Counted from the first letter of the stretch, positions 1-8,250 are shown. The stretch is 64,000 nucleotides of DNA from JABSQH01 sp039177505 (GCA_039177505.1 JBCDFR010000002.1:62001-126000), one strand, 5' to 3'. Numbers and translations: made by a program. Notes: generated from the letters alone by a model not told the origin.

Positions 1-345
1 TCCCGCTTCTGGGCCGAGCAGATATCCATCGAGTGCCTCGAGCATCCGCTCGGGTTCGACCTCTGTGAGGTACCCGAGCGCACCGAGGTTCACTCCGAGC
101 ACCGGAACGGCCGCGCCATCGAGCAGCCGCACGCTGCGCAGCATGGTGCCGTCTCCACCCAAGCTGAGGACGAGGTCGGCATCGGCCAACGGCCGGTCGC
201 TGGCGGTCTCCAACCCCAGCGCTGCTGCGTCTTCCGCGGGGGTCCAATGGTCGATGTCGTGGGCGCGGCACCATTGGATCGCCGTCTCGGCGCACGCCCG
301 CGACGTTGGCCGATGATGATGTGCGATGATCGCCAGCGCCGTCAT
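1..345 (-). CDS. nadK: NAD kinase (C-terminus beyond window edge)
   Basis: Phosphorylates NAD to NADP in the cytoplasm. The 115 visible codons contain the family signature GGDGTMLR at about residues 63-70, followed by a GVNLGALGYLTE stretch, which together form the nucleotide-binding core of ATP-NAD kinases. The ATG at 345 overlaps the TGA of tlyA (ATGA), so translation is probably coupled to tlyA. The order HAD phosphatase, tlyA, NAD kinase is the one I recall from Mycobacterium, where recN follows; recN would lie outside this window. The gene is cut by the left edge of the window, not broken. The family call is secure from the signature. Confidence 0.93.
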   Translation of the reverse strand, partial: MTALAIIAHHHRPTSRACAETAIQWCRAHDIDHWTPAEDAAALGLETASDRPLADADLVLSLGGDGTMLRSVRLLDGAAVPVLGVNLGALGYLTEVEPERMLEALDGYLLGPEAG

Positions 346-1091
346 GACCCGCCCAGCTGCGGAGTGCGCACATGTACCAGGAATTCGCGGTTGCCGTCAG
401 CGCCGGTGATCGGCGAGCTCATCCAGCCCGAGACCGTGCACCCGGCGGCGCGCGCCGCCTGATCGATCTCCGTGCGTACTCGATCGTGAATCACCGGATC
501 GGTGATCACACCACGGCCGCGGCCGACCTCGGCGCGGCCGGCCTCGAATTGTGGCTTGACGAGCAGCACCATGTCACCGCCAGGCTCGCACAGTTCGACC
601 AGTACGGGTATCACCAAACGCAACGAGATGAACGACAGATCACCGACGATCAGGTCGATGCGCGTCCCGATGTCGTCGACGGTGGTGTGACGGATGTTCT
701 GGCGCTCGAGGTTGGTCACTCGCTCATCGACTCGCAGGCGTTCGTGCAGTTGTCCGTGCCCGACGTCGAGCGCCACGACCGATGCCGCTCCGTGCTGGAG
801 CAGGCAGTCGGTGAACCCTCCGGTGGAAGCGCCGACGTCGAGCGCGTGGCGCCCGTGCACGTCGATGTCGAACCTCGCCAACGCTCCTTCGAGCTTGCGG
901 CCGCCACGGCCCACGTAGCGCGGCGGCGGACCCTCGACGACCAGTGCGTCGCCTGCGGCGACTTGACGCGCCGGCTTGTCCGCTACGGCGCCATTAACCA
1001 GTACCCGCCGTTGGTCGATCAACGCAGCGGCAACAGTTCTACTGGTCGCCAGGCCGCGATCGACCAACGCCGTATCGAGCCGGCGGCGCAC
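342..1091 (-). CDS. tlyA: TlyA-type rRNA 2'-O-methyltransferase
   Basis: A 249-residue protein with an N-terminal S4 RNA-binding domain (about residues 3-60) joined to an FtsJ/RrmJ-like SAM-dependent methyltransferase. SAM motif I reads DVGASTGGFTD at residues 85-95, and the catalytic-type lysine lies in LLVKPQFE (K179). TlyA proteins methylate the 2'-hydroxyl of cytidines in 16S and 23S rRNA, and in mycobacteria their loss gives capreomycin resistance. That activity is family knowledge and was not tested here. The start is a GTG 8 bp after the stop of the upstream Lys-rich gene. The stop overlaps the NAD kinase start by 4 bp. Confidence 0.92.
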   Translation of the reverse strand: MRRRLDTALVDRGLATSRTVAAALIDQRRVLVNGAVADKPARQVAAGDALVVEGPPPRYVGRGGRKLEGALARFDIDVHGRHALDVGASTGGFTDCLLQHGAASVVALDVGHGQLHERLRVDERVTNLERQNIRHTTVDDIGTRIDLIVGDLSFISLRLVIPVLVELCEPGGDMVLLVKPQFEAGRAEVGRGRGVITDPVIHDRVRTEIDQAARAAGCTVSGWMSSPITGADGNREFLVHVRTPQLGGS

Positions 1092-1099
1092 GTTCCCGA

Positions 1100-1663
1100 T
1101 TAGATGCTGTCGCGGGCGGCGCGCGACGTCGCAATCGGGGCAACCCCCGATGGTCCAACGGCGCCAGGCTTCTCGGACGGTGCCGCGCTCTTGGCGCTGA
1201 CCTTCTTCTTGGCGCTGACCTTCTTGGCGCTGACCTTTTTCTTTGCGTTGACCTTCTTCTTTGCGTTGATCTTGTTCTTGGCGCTGGTCTGCTTCTTGGC
1301 CGTTGTTTTCTTCTTTGCGGTCGTCTGCTCGGCCGGCGCACCATCATCGGCGGCCTCCGAGTTCGGCTGCTCCACGCGTACGGTGAGTGTTTCGGCGAGG
1401 CTTTCGAAGCGATCTTCCAGTTCGTCGAAGCGGTCGGACATCCAGTTCACCTGCTTGGTCAACTCGCGCTGGACCGTCTCGTTCCACTTGTCGGACGTCT
1501 CACGACCTCGTGACAGCAGTTCCTGTACCGCCTTGTCGGCCTCGGACTTGCGGACATCTCCCGCCTTGACCATCTGTTTGACGATCGACTCGGCCTGCTT
1601 GCGAGTGATGTTCGTGAACTCGACGCCGGCGTCGATCAGTCGCTGAAGGGTGGACTTGGCCAT
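1100..1663 (-). CDS. Phasin-like coiled protein with Lys/Ala-rich tail
   Basis: The 187-residue protein has two parts. Residues 1-100 look helical and charged: a start MAKSTLQRLIDAGVEF, then a segment rich in E, R and K with heptad-like spacing. This resembles the polyhydroxyalkanoate granule (phasin-like) proteins often found beside HAD/TlyA genes in actinobacteria. Residues about 115-165 are an almost pure Ala/Lys/Ser/Thr array with repeated AKKK units, like the tail of histone H1 or of mycobacterial HupB. A granule- or nucleoid-associated role is an inference. It is co-directional with tlyA and 8 bp upstream of it. The tail is encoded by short near-repeats but keeps its frame. No catalytic motif is visible. 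Confidence 0.7.
   Translation of the reverse strand: MAKSTLQRLIDAGVEFTNITRKQAESIVKQMVKAGDVRKSEADKAVQELLSRGRETSDKWNETVQRELTKQVNWMSDRFDELEDRFESLAETLTVRVEQPNSEAADDGAPAEQTTAKKKTTAKKQTSAKNKINAKKKVNAKKKVSAKKVSAKKKVSAKSAAPSEKPGAVGPSGVAPIATSRAARDSI
1191..1330. repeat. Degenerate tandem repeats coding for the Lys/Ala tail
   Basis: On the plus strand the unit TTCTTGGCGCTGACC and its variants recur head to tail (TTCTTTGCGTTGACC, TTCTTGGCGCTGGTC and others). Read on the minus strand these give the AKKK-type repeats of the phasin-like protein. Unit length is a multiple of three, so expansion or loss would keep the frame. Confidence 0.75.
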
Positions 1664-1706
1664 GCCCTCAGGCTAGTGGTGTGACCCGCAGCGCACCGCG
1701 AGAACC

Positions 1707-2528
1707 TCAGGTTGTCAACGAGCGTGCGACCGCCGCGAGGTCCGCCACGTCGAGCGCAACGGCAACGTCTGCGGGCACTCGCTGACCCGATGGAAGGACG
1801 CCGCTGCGGACCTGGGCGTACCGGCAGCCGAGGCGCGCCGCGAAGAGACCGTCGGTTTCTGGGCGGTCGCCGACCATGAGTGCCCGTTCAGCCACGCCGC
1901 CGAGCACGTCGTCGACGATCAGGGCGGCCATGGGGGCTTCGGGCTTTCCCGCGACGACAGCATCGACACCTGCGGCGACCTCGAGCGCTGCGACCAATGG
2001 TCCGCCGCCCGGTTCGGGACCGCGCGGTGTCGGATATGTCGCATCTCCGTTGGTGGCGATCAGGCGCGCGCCCTCGCGCACCACCCGCGCCGACCACGCC
2101 AGTCGCTGGTAGTCGAACGAGCGATCGAGCCCGATCACCACGGCGTCGCAGGGCTTTCGATCGTCACGCCCATCGTTTTGTACCGCCTCGGAACCGCGGC
2201 GCTGTACCGCTTCGACGATCCCCGGTCCGCCGCTGATCAGCACTCGCTCGTGTGGGTTGACCAATCGGGCGGCGGCCATCGACGACGAGATGACCGCGCC
2301 GATGGCATCGATCCCGAGCGCCCCGAGCGCTGCTTCGTGATCGGCGACGCGTGGCGCTGAATTGTTCGTGACAAAGACGACGCGGCACCCTGCAGCCCGC
2401 ATTTGCGACACTGCCTCGACGCTGCCGGCGATCGCCTCATGTGACAACCACACCACACCATCGAGGTCGCACAAGACCACCTCGATGTCGTCGAGTTGCG
2501 ATGTGGACGTGTCGGTCCGTTGCACCAC
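1707..2528 (-). CDS. HAD-IIA phosphatase, NagD / glycerol-3-phosphate phosphatase-like
   Basis: A 273-residue HAD superfamily phosphatase with all four motifs: DLDGVV (21-26, nucleophile Asp), TNN (54-56), the lysine of GKPEAP (K195) and GDRPETD (220-226). An ATNGDATYPT segment typical of the NagD/p-nitrophenyl phosphatase subfamily supports type IIA. The M. tuberculosis gene I recall in this position (next to tlyA and NAD kinase) encodes a D-glycerol-3-phosphate phosphatase acting in glycerophospholipid recycling. The same substrate here is an inference from synteny. The start is a GTG at 2528, and 58 bp separate it from the divergent DUF1015 gene. Other phosphoester substrates are possible. 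Confidence 0.85.
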   Translation of the reverse strand: MVQRTDTSTSQLDDIEVVLCDLDGVVWLSHEAIAGSVEAVSQMRAAGCRVVFVTNNSAPRVADHEAALGALGIDAIGAVISSSMAAARLVNPHERVLISGGPGIVEAVQRRGSEAVQNDGRDDRKPCDAVVIGLDRSFDYQRLAWSARVVREGARLIATNGDATYPTPRGPEPGGGPLVAALEVAAGVDAVVAGKPEAPMAALIVDDVLGGVAERALMVGDRPETDGLFAARLGCRYAQVRSGVLPSGQRVPADVAVALDVADLAAVARSLTT

Positions 2529-2586
2529 CCGCGTTGTTGTAGCACCGATCGCCCCTCGAGGGTCGTTCGAATGGCATCCTGTCGCC

Positions 2587-3774
2587 GTGCCTAGGTTCGA
2601 TCCGTTTCCCGCGCTGCGCTACTGCGATCCCGATGTCGACGATCTCATCGCCCCGCCATACGACGTGCTGTCGAGCGGTGACCTCGACGAGTTGAACGCG
2701 CGCAGCCGATACAACATCACCCACGTCGACGTCCCGCGCGAGTCAGAGGGCCCCGATCGCTACGTTGCAGCCGGTCGACGACTCCGCGAGTGGGTCGATG
2801 TAGGCGTCATGGCCTACGACGACACGGCGACGTTCACGATCAACCGGCTCCGCTTTCGTGACTCGACGGGGCGCGACCGCGACATCGTTGGTGTGCTCGG
2901 CGGGTTGGAGGTGGTCGACCCCGGAGCTGGTGGGGTGCTGCCCCACGAGCGCGTGACGCCCAAGGCCTCCACCGATCGACTCGATCTGACGCGAGCCACC
3001 GAAGCCAATCTGTCCCCGGTGTGGGGGCTGTCGTTGGCCAGCGGACTCACGTCGCTGCTCACCGAACCGGGCACTCCGCTGTCGTCGGTCACCGTCGGTG
3101 GGGTCGAACACATCGTCGAACGAGTCGACGACCCGAAGCGGATCGCCGCCATCAGCGAGTGTGTCGGCAGCGACGACGTCCTCATCGCAGATGGCCACCA
3201 CCGTTATGGCGTCGCTCAGCGCCACCGCGACGAGGTACGCGCCGCTACCGGGCGGAGCGACTCACCAGCGGAGGGCACGCTGGCCTTTGTCAGCGAGTTG
3301 GTCGCCGATCAACTCAGTGTTGAGGCCATCCACCGGCTCTACAGCGGCATCGACCCCGAAGACCTCGTCGCGGCGCTCGATCGACGGTTCGAGCGCTCGC
3401 CTGTCGCCGGACCGAGCCCGTCTGCTCAGGATCTCGCAGCGATGGTCGACCCGCATCGGCTGCAGCTGATCAGCGCTTCGGGGCGAGAGTGGCTGCTCCC
3501 GCGCCGAGACGCGTTCGCCGACGTGCGGGCCATCGACGGTGCGTGGTTGGAGGCCACCTTCGATGGACTCCCCTACGACGTCACCTACGAACACGACCTC
3601 GACCGAGTCGATTCCGCGGTGCAATCGGGTTCGGCGTCGGCCGCGATTCTGATCAATCCCGTCTCGGTGGCCGAGATCGAGCGGACGGCCCGAGAGGGAG
3701 CGTTGATGCCACCGAAGTCGACCTATTTCACCCCGAAACTGCGCACCGGATTCGTGATCCGCAGCCTGACCTGA
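2587..3774 (+). CDS. DUF1015 family protein
   Basis: About 395 residues matching the DUF1015 family (function not established; sometimes annotated as a HTH-containing or SpoOJ/ParB-like protein). The evidence is an N-terminal region with APPYDVLS, a central DGHHRYG motif at about residues 201-207, and a conserved C-terminal MPPKSTYF segment near residue 374. I chose the GTG at 2587 because it begins directly before the conserved FDPFPALRYCD region. The open frame extends further upstream, but only by running antisense through the HAD phosphatase gene. It is divergent from that gene and not overlapped by a downstream partner. The family is clear but the biochemical role is unknown. Confidence 0.85.
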   Translation: MPRFDPFPALRYCDPDVDDLIAPPYDVLSSGDLDELNARSRYNITHVDVPRESEGPDRYVAAGRRLREWVDVGVMAYDDTATFTINRLRFRDSTGRDRDIVGVLGGLEVVDPGAGGVLPHERVTPKASTDRLDLTRATEANLSPVWGLSLASGLTSLLTEPGTPLSSVTVGGVEHIVERVDDPKRIAAISECVGSDDVLIADGHHRYGVAQRHRDEVRAATGRSDSPAEGTLAFVSELVADQLSVEAIHRLYSGIDPEDLVAALDRRFERSPVAGPSPSAQDLAAMVDPHRLQLISASGREWLLPRRDAFADVRAIDGAWLEATFDGLPYDVTYEHDLDRVDSAVQSGSASAAILINPVSVAEIERTAREGALMPPKSTYFTPKLRTGFVIRSLT

Positions 3775-3777
3775 GCG

Positions 3778-3963
3778 TTATCGGCGATCGGTCACCGTCC
3801 TGACCGAGTCGACCGCGTCAGCAATTCGTCGTTCCACGGTGCGCCGCTGCCGCGGGTGGGCAACGGCGCCGGCCACGACCTCGGTTCGAATCTGGGTCAC
3901 ACCGCCACTGCGGAAGAACCGCCGCTGGACACAGCCGATCACGACGATGTCGACGCCCGCCAC
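3778..3963 (-). CDS. Possible small protein, unknown
   Basis: A weak call. The minus-strand frame that ends 3 bp from the convergent DUF1015 stop keeps a strongly G/C-ending third codon position for about 60 codons. It reads like a compact protein: a short hydrophobic segment VDIVVIGCVQ, then an Arg-rich helical stretch. A GTG at 3963 is a possible start, but I see no convincing ribosome binding site. The frame stays open far upstream into low-quality sequence, so the true start, if the gene is real, is uncertain. I recognise no family. Confidence 0.25.
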   Translation of the reverse strand: MAGVDIVVIGCVQRRFFRSGGVTQIRTEVVAGAVAHPRQRRTVERRIADAVDSVRTVTDRR

Positions 3964-4207
3964 CAGGTCGGGCTTCGATGCGGGCGGATTCGGCCATGCG
4001 AGACGATCCCGTCGGCGTCGGATGAGATGCTGCGGACATGAGAACTCCGAGAGTCGCCGATCGCCTCGTGGGCGACCGGTGTGTGCACGTGCCGCGCGGC
4101 GACCGCAATGACCGTTCCGACCAGCCGGTGAGGCGGAGTCCTGACCAAACGGGAAACTCGGCCCCGCACCGGAACGGCAGGCCGACGAACTGCGTTTGCT
4201 GATAACG
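3964..4207. other. Intergenic region upstream of the phosphatidyltransferase operon
   Basis: Together with the doubtful small frame before it, this makes a gap of about 430 bp with no gene I can support. All frames here give Arg/Pro/Ser-rich shadow translations. The segment just before 4208 must contain the promoter of the plus-strand operon. I cannot place -10/-35 elements with confidence. Confidence 0.5.
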
Positions 4208-4813
4208 ATGATCGACGCCGCGCTTCGGCCGACCAAGGACCGCATCCTGGCACCTGTGGCCCACAGCGGAGTCGGCGCCGTGCATCCTGCGGTGTTCACC
4301 GCCTCCTCCCTGCTCTGCACCGTGCTGGCTGCCGCGGCGGCCGCTGTCGGACAGCCGATCGTCGCGCTCGTGCTATGGCTCGTCGGGCGGCTCGCCGACG
4401 GGCTGGACGGCGCCGTCGCTCGAGCCAGAGGACGGGTGAGCGACTACGGGGGACTCCTCGACATCGTCGGTGACACCGTTGGGTACGCGGCGATCCCGTT
4501 GGGGGTCGCACTTGGTGTCGACGACCGTGCCACATGGATCGTCGTGGCGCTGCTCTTGGCAACCTTCTACGTGAACGCCGTGTCGTGGACATACCTGTCT
4601 GCGCTTCTCGAAAAGCGAGCCTGTACAGGGGTGTCGCCAACGAGTGTCGTCATGCCGCGCGGACTCATCGAGGGCACGGAGACGATTCTGTTGTTCGCCC
4701 TCGCCCTTGCACTTCCCGCCGCGGCGACCTGGATACTCGGCGTCATGGCCGCGCTCGTCGCCGTGACGGCGCTCGAACGTGTGATCACGGCCCGGAGGTG
4801 GCTGACGTCATGA
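4208..4813 (+). CDS. CDP-alcohol phosphatidyltransferase family membrane protein
   Basis: About 201 residues, integral membrane, with a perfect CDP-alcohol phosphotransferase signature (DG-x2-AR-x8-G-x3-D-x3-D) formed by DGAVARARG and GGLLDIVGD. The three aspartates bind the metal and the CDP-activated lipid head. The family transfers phosphoalcohols from CDP donors in phospholipid synthesis, but the alcohol used here cannot be read from sequence. Several hydrophobic helices follow the motif. I chose the ATG at 4208 over a TTG four codons upstream. Its stop overlaps the start of the TVP38 gene (ATGA), and the four genes to 7243 look like one operon. It is not the phosphatidylinositol-phosphate synthase of this window, which lies at 34367-35053. 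Confidence 0.88.
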   Translation: MIDAALRPTKDRILAPVAHSGVGAVHPAVFTASSLLCTVLAAAAAAVGQPIVALVLWLVGRLADGLDGAVARARGRVSDYGGLLDIVGDTVGYAAIPLGVALGVDDRATWIVVALLLATFYVNAVSWTYLSALLEKRACTGVSPTSVVMPRGLIEGTETILLFALALALPAAATWILGVMAALVAVTALERVITARRWLTS

Positions 4814-5637
4814 CCAGACTGTGGATGCAACGCATCGCGGTCGCTGCGATCTGGCTGGGCGCGGTGCTGCTCTGGCGCCAGTACACCGTCGCCAATGACC
4901 TCTCCGCAACGGAGGCTGCACAACGCTTCATCGACGCTGTCGGCGATGCGTGGTGGGGGATTCTCGCCTACGTCGCGGTGTACCTCGCCCGACCGATCGT
5001 CCTCTTCCCTGCATCGGTCCTGACGATCGTTGGTGGGCTCCTGTTCGGGCCGGTCGTCGGCGTGATCGTCGTGGTCGTCGCCGCGAACGCCTCAGCCCTC
5101 TTGGCGTATTCGATCGGGCGCCTGCTCGGGCGCCGACCGGGCGCCAACACGATCGACGACATCGCGCCTGACATCGCTGCAGCCGATGCGTCGATGGCGC
5201 GGCGATGGTCGCAACGGATGCGCAACAACAGCTTCGAGACGGTGCTCATCATGCGACTGTTGTTCCTGCCCTACGACCTCGTGAATTATCTGGCGGGCAT
5301 CCTGCGACTGGCCTGGCTGCCGTTCCTCCTCGCCACCGCGCTCGGCTCACTGCCGGGCACCGTGTCGTTCGTACTGCTCGGGGCCTCACTGGAGCGCATC
5401 GACGACGGCTTCGGCGGCATCGATCCGGTCAGTCTGGTCGCCAGCATCGTGATCTTCCTCGTGAGCCTGTTCGTCGCCCGAATAGTCCGGTCCCGCCAAC
5501 GCGCCGACCAGCCGATCGACGACGCCACCGACACTCACGTTGCCGACCAAATCGCACCACCGCCGACCACCGTGACCCCGCGTGGGGACGTTGCGACGAG
5601 CGGTTTCTCAGCTTCGACCGCGCAGGAGACACCATGA
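4810..5637 (+). CDS. TVP38/TMEM64 (DedA-like, VTT domain) membrane protein
   Basis: About 275 residues with an N-terminal membrane anchor and a VTT domain. Two hallmark segments are visible: a glycine-rich re-entrant-type stretch (IVGGLLFGPVVG) and, later, FLPYDLVNYLAG followed by an LLATALGSLPGT helix. VTT/DedA proteins are linked to lipid scrambling or undecaprenyl-phosphate recycling and to membrane stress tolerance; which applies here is unknown. The C-terminal 45 residues are a polar, Pro/Thr-rich tail. The ATG at 4810 overlaps the previous stop. The stop at 5637 overlaps the flavoprotein start, again as ATGA. The frame is open further upstream only as a shadow of the previous gene. Confidence 0.87.
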   Translation: MTRLWMQRIAVAAIWLGAVLLWRQYTVANDLSATEAAQRFIDAVGDAWWGILAYVAVYLARPIVLFPASVLTIVGGLLFGPVVGVIVVVVAANASALLAYSIGRLLGRRPGANTIDDIAPDIAAADASMARRWSQRMRNNSFETVLIMRLLFLPYDLVNYLAGILRLAWLPFLLATALGSLPGTVSFVLLGASLERIDDGFGGIDPVSLVASIVIFLVSLFVARIVRSRQRADQPIDDATDTHVADQIAPPPTTVTPRGDVATSGFSASTAQETP

Positions 5638-7055
5638 TCGGACACGATCCAGACCGCACCTACCGGGCGGCCGTCATCGGCGCCGGCTCCGGCGGCCTGA
5701 CCGTCGCCATCGGACTGGCCACGATGGGCCATCACGTCGCCCTCATCGAGGGTGGCCAGATCGGTGGCGACTGCACCAACGTCGGCTGCATCCCGTCGAA
5801 GGCGCTGCTCCACGCCGCAGCACGCGGCGACGACAACCCGCTGACGTGGACGCGCAGTCGCCGCGATCACCTCGCTGCCGAAGAGGACGAACTGATCGAG
5901 CACCACCCGACGATTCACCTGGTGCGCGGATGGGCACGTCTGACATCGCGCCGTGCCCCCCACGTTGTCGCAGTCGCAACGCCAGACGGCGTCAGTTCGG
6001 TCGTACGCGCCGAACACGTGGTCATTGCTGGCGGTTCGCAGCCGGCAACGCTCGATATCCCCGGTCTCGACACCAGCAGCATCCTCACCAACGAAGAACT
6101 CTTCGAGGAAGAGACGCCACCCGCATCGATCACCGTCATCGGCGGCGGGGCGATCGGAGTCGAGATGGCGACGGCACTCGCTTCCACTGGAAGCAAGGTC
6201 GACATCGTCGAACTCCGATCACACGTGTTGCCCGACCACGACCCGCTGATTGCGGAGGTGGTCGAACGGTCACTGGCGGCTCGCGGCGTCTCGCTCCACC
6301 TCGGTGTTGCGGTCGAGTCGGCCGACGAGGCCAGCGGTGCGCTCCAGCTGTCTGACGGATCGAAGATCGATGCGCCCGATCGGGTGATGATCGCCATCGG
6401 CCGCCGAGCACGCCTCGATGGACTCGACCTCGATGCTGCCGGTGTCGCCTACACCGCCGCCGGCATCGGCGCTGACGACTGGGGTCGCACCAACATCGAC
6501 GGCATCTGGGCGCTCGGCGATGTCACGGGGAACACCTTGACCACCCATGGCGCAGGTGCGACGGGACGACGAGCGGTGCGGGCGATTGCGTTTCCGTACG
6601 CTCCAAAGTTGGCTCGTAGGCGGGCCGTCCCTGCCGCGGTCTTCGGCTCGCCCGAGGTGGCATCGGTCGGGTTGTCGCTCGACGAACTCGCCGAGTGGGA
6701 CCCAGCAGGTCGTCGGCGGATCGTGGTCGACTACGCCGACATCGATCGCGGGTTCACCGACGACATCGACGACGGCCGGCTCGTGCTCGATGTTCAGCGG
6801 TTCAACGGCAAGATCCTTCGCGCGGCCATTGTCGGACGCGCAGCGGCCGACATGATCGGCCTGTTCACGATGGCCATCGACAACGGTCTGGGGCTCCGCA
6901 CGCTGTTCCCCATGGTGCACCCGTATCCATCGCATGCTGAGATCGTCCGGGAGGCCGCCGATCGCTTTGCCGCGGAGACGCTCAACAACATCCCCACCGA
7001 GTTGAGCGCCGCCGTCCGCAGTCGAGTGCGACGAACGCTCCGCCGGAAGCGCTGA
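5634..7055 (+). CDS. MerA/dihydrolipoamide dehydrogenase-like flavin disulfide reductase
   Basis: 473 residues of the class I pyridine nucleotide-disulfide oxidoreductase family. An N-terminal FAD motif GAGSGG (16-21) is followed by the redox-active CTNVGC pair (C47 and C52). A second Rossmann motif (GGGAIGVEMA, about 169-178) binds NAD(P)H. The C-terminal dimerisation domain carries HPYPSHAE (about 429-436) with the His/Glu that acts as base in this family. The HPYP form resembles mercuric-reductase-like proteins of unknown substrate. There is no N-terminal heavy-metal-binding domain and no paired C-terminal cysteines, so true mercury reduction is unlikely. Neighbour pairing with TVP38 proteins, which I recall from other bacteria, suggests a shared membrane-associated redox role. 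Confidence 0.9.
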   Translation: MIGHDPDRTYRAAVIGAGSGGLTVAIGLATMGHHVALIEGGQIGGDCTNVGCIPSKALLHAAARGDDNPLTWTRSRRDHLAAEEDELIEHHPTIHLVRGWARLTSRRAPHVVAVATPDGVSSVVRAEHVVIAGGSQPATLDIPGLDTSSILTNEELFEEETPPASITVIGGGAIGVEMATALASTGSKVDIVELRSHVLPDHDPLIAEVVERSLAARGVSLHLGVAVESADEASGALQLSDGSKIDAPDRVMIAIGRRARLDGLDLDAAGVAYTAAGIGADDWGRTNIDGIWALGDVTGNTLTTHGAGATGRRAVRAIAFPYAPKLARRRAVPAAVFGSPEVASVGLSLDELAEWDPAGRRRIVVDYADIDRGFTDDIDDGRLVLDVQRFNGKILRAAIVGRAAADMIGLFTMAIDNGLGLRTLFPMVHPYPSHAEIVREAADRFAAETLNNIPTELSAAVRSRVRRTLRRKR

Positions 7056-7057
7056 GC

Positions 7058-7243
7058 GTGCAGTCGATCGGCGAACTCTGGTCACCACGCACCGATGGCG
7101 GCGTTGCGCTGCAAGTCGTCGTGACCATCGCCATCGTCGCTGCGCTGGCGTGGACCCTCCGCACGGAGCGGGCGCTCGTGCTGCTCGTGACCGGAATCGG
7201 ATGTGTCGTCCTCGGTTGGTACGGCATCCGCAGCCTGCATTGA
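7058..7243 (+). CDS. Small two-helix membrane protein
   Basis: A 61-residue frame starting with GTG 2 bp after the flavoprotein stop. It has two hydrophobic segments (LQVVVTIAIVAALAWTL and ALVLLVTGIGCVVLGWY) separated by a short charged turn, and a basic C-terminus. The spacing implies co-translation with the upstream operon. I do not recognise a family. Membrane location follows from the helices only. It could be a small partner of the TVP38 protein or of the flavoprotein. Confidence 0.55.
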   Translation: MQSIGELWSPRTDGGVALQVVVTIAIVAALAWTLRTERALVLLVTGIGCVVLGWYGIRSLH

Positions 7244-7299
7244 CGCCTCGCCCATCACGGATTGAGCGGTGCAACCAATCGACGAGCGACTAGACCATC

Positions 7300-8250
7300 G
7301 TGGTGCACAGATTTGCTCCCGTGGCGTCGATCATCGCCGCTGCGATGCTGTTCGGCACGGCGGGTACCGCGCTCGAACTCGGTCCGGAGGGAGCCGAGCC
7401 ACTGAGTGTCGGCGCGCTGCGAGTCGCCATCGGAACAGTCGTGTTGTGGATTGCCGCCTGTATCCGCACCAGCGTGTCGATCGCCGCACTCAAGACGCAG
7501 CGCACCTTGATTTTGTGCGGCGGGGCAGGTGTTGCGGTGTACACGCCGCTGTTCCTCGGCGCCGTCGAACGAGCAGGAGTCGCCGTCGCGACGATCGTTG
7601 CAATCAGTACCGGACCATTCGCGGCGGCGACACTCGACTGGGCGTGGCGCCACAACCGTCCCCCGCTGAGCTGGTTGACCGGAACTGCCCTCACCGTCGC
7701 CGGTGCCGCCCTGCTCGTATCGACAAGCGCAGCCAGCGACAAGCAGATCGATGCGGTCGGCGTCGCCCTGGCAATCACCGCAGGGTTCGGCTACGGGGCG
7801 TACTCGGTCACCTCGAAGGCGACGATTGAACGAGGTCTCGACATGGCCGTGGCACTCGCCGCCCCGTTCACGATAGGAACGGTGCTGTTGTTGGCCGCCG
7901 CCCTCGTCGGATCGTCGTGGTCCTGGCTCGGGGAATGGGATGGGATCGCGCTGGCTGCCTATCTCGGCGTGTTCGCCACCGGAGCGTCCTACTTGCTGTT
8001 CGGCTTCGGCCTTGCGCATCTGACCGCCGCCACCGCAGTGACACTGGTACTCGCCGAGCCCGTCACCGCCGCCTTGCTCGCGGTGCTCGTTCTCGACGAA
8101 ACGATCAGCTGGCTCGGATGGTTGGGCATCGGCATCGTCGTCATCGGTCTCGTCGTCGTCGGACGGACCGGACAACCGACGACCGCCGCCGACGCCACAC
8201 ACTCAGCACCGCAGGTCCACACGAGAGCGGCATCGAAGACGGTTGACTGA
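7300..8250 (+). CDS. EamA/DMT-family transporter
   Basis: A 316-residue protein with roughly ten hydrophobic helices in two EamA halves. The first half contains LFGTAGTALELGP and a LLVSTSA segment. The second ends with a helix pair containing LAEPVTAALLAVLVLDE, the most recognisable EamA signature. Members are drug/metabolite exporters with diverse substrates. Two adjacent GTG codons (7300, 7303) could start it. Its stop lies inside the palindromic operator of the downstream TetR gene, so the two are adjacent but may be controlled separately. The substrate is not predictable. Confidence 0.88.
   Translation: MVHRFAPVASIIAAAMLFGTAGTALELGPEGAEPLSVGALRVAIGTVVLWIAACIRTSVSIAALKTQRTLILCGGAGVAVYTPLFLGAVERAGVAVATIVAISTGPFAAATLDWAWRHNRPPLSWLTGTALTVAGAALLVSTSAASDKQIDAVGVALAITAGFGYGAYSVTSKATIERGLDMAVALAAPFTIGTVLLLAAALVGSSWSWLGEWDGIALAAYLGVFATGASYLLFGFGLAHLTAATAVTLVLAEPVTAALLAVLVLDETISWLGWLGIGIVVIGLVVVGRTGQPTTAADATHSAPQVHTRAASKTVD

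Noticed and set aside
1191..1330. CRISPR-like tandem repeats
   Set aside because: Units are contiguous without spacers, multiples of three, and code for a Lys/Ala tail.
2362..2586. N-terminal extension of the DUF1015 gene
   Set aside because: It runs antisense through the HAD phosphatase and has no similarity to the family.
3838..3907. tRNA-like T-arm: GGTTCGAATC with a pairing stem, then a 7-nt segment and GCCA
   Set aside because: No matching 5' acceptor strand at the right distance, no D-arm or anticodon arm, and total length too short; probably chance.
5634..7055. Mercury-resistance gene
   Set aside because: The reductase lacks the N-terminal metal-binding domain and the C-terminal cysteine pair of MerA, and there is no merR or merT nearby.
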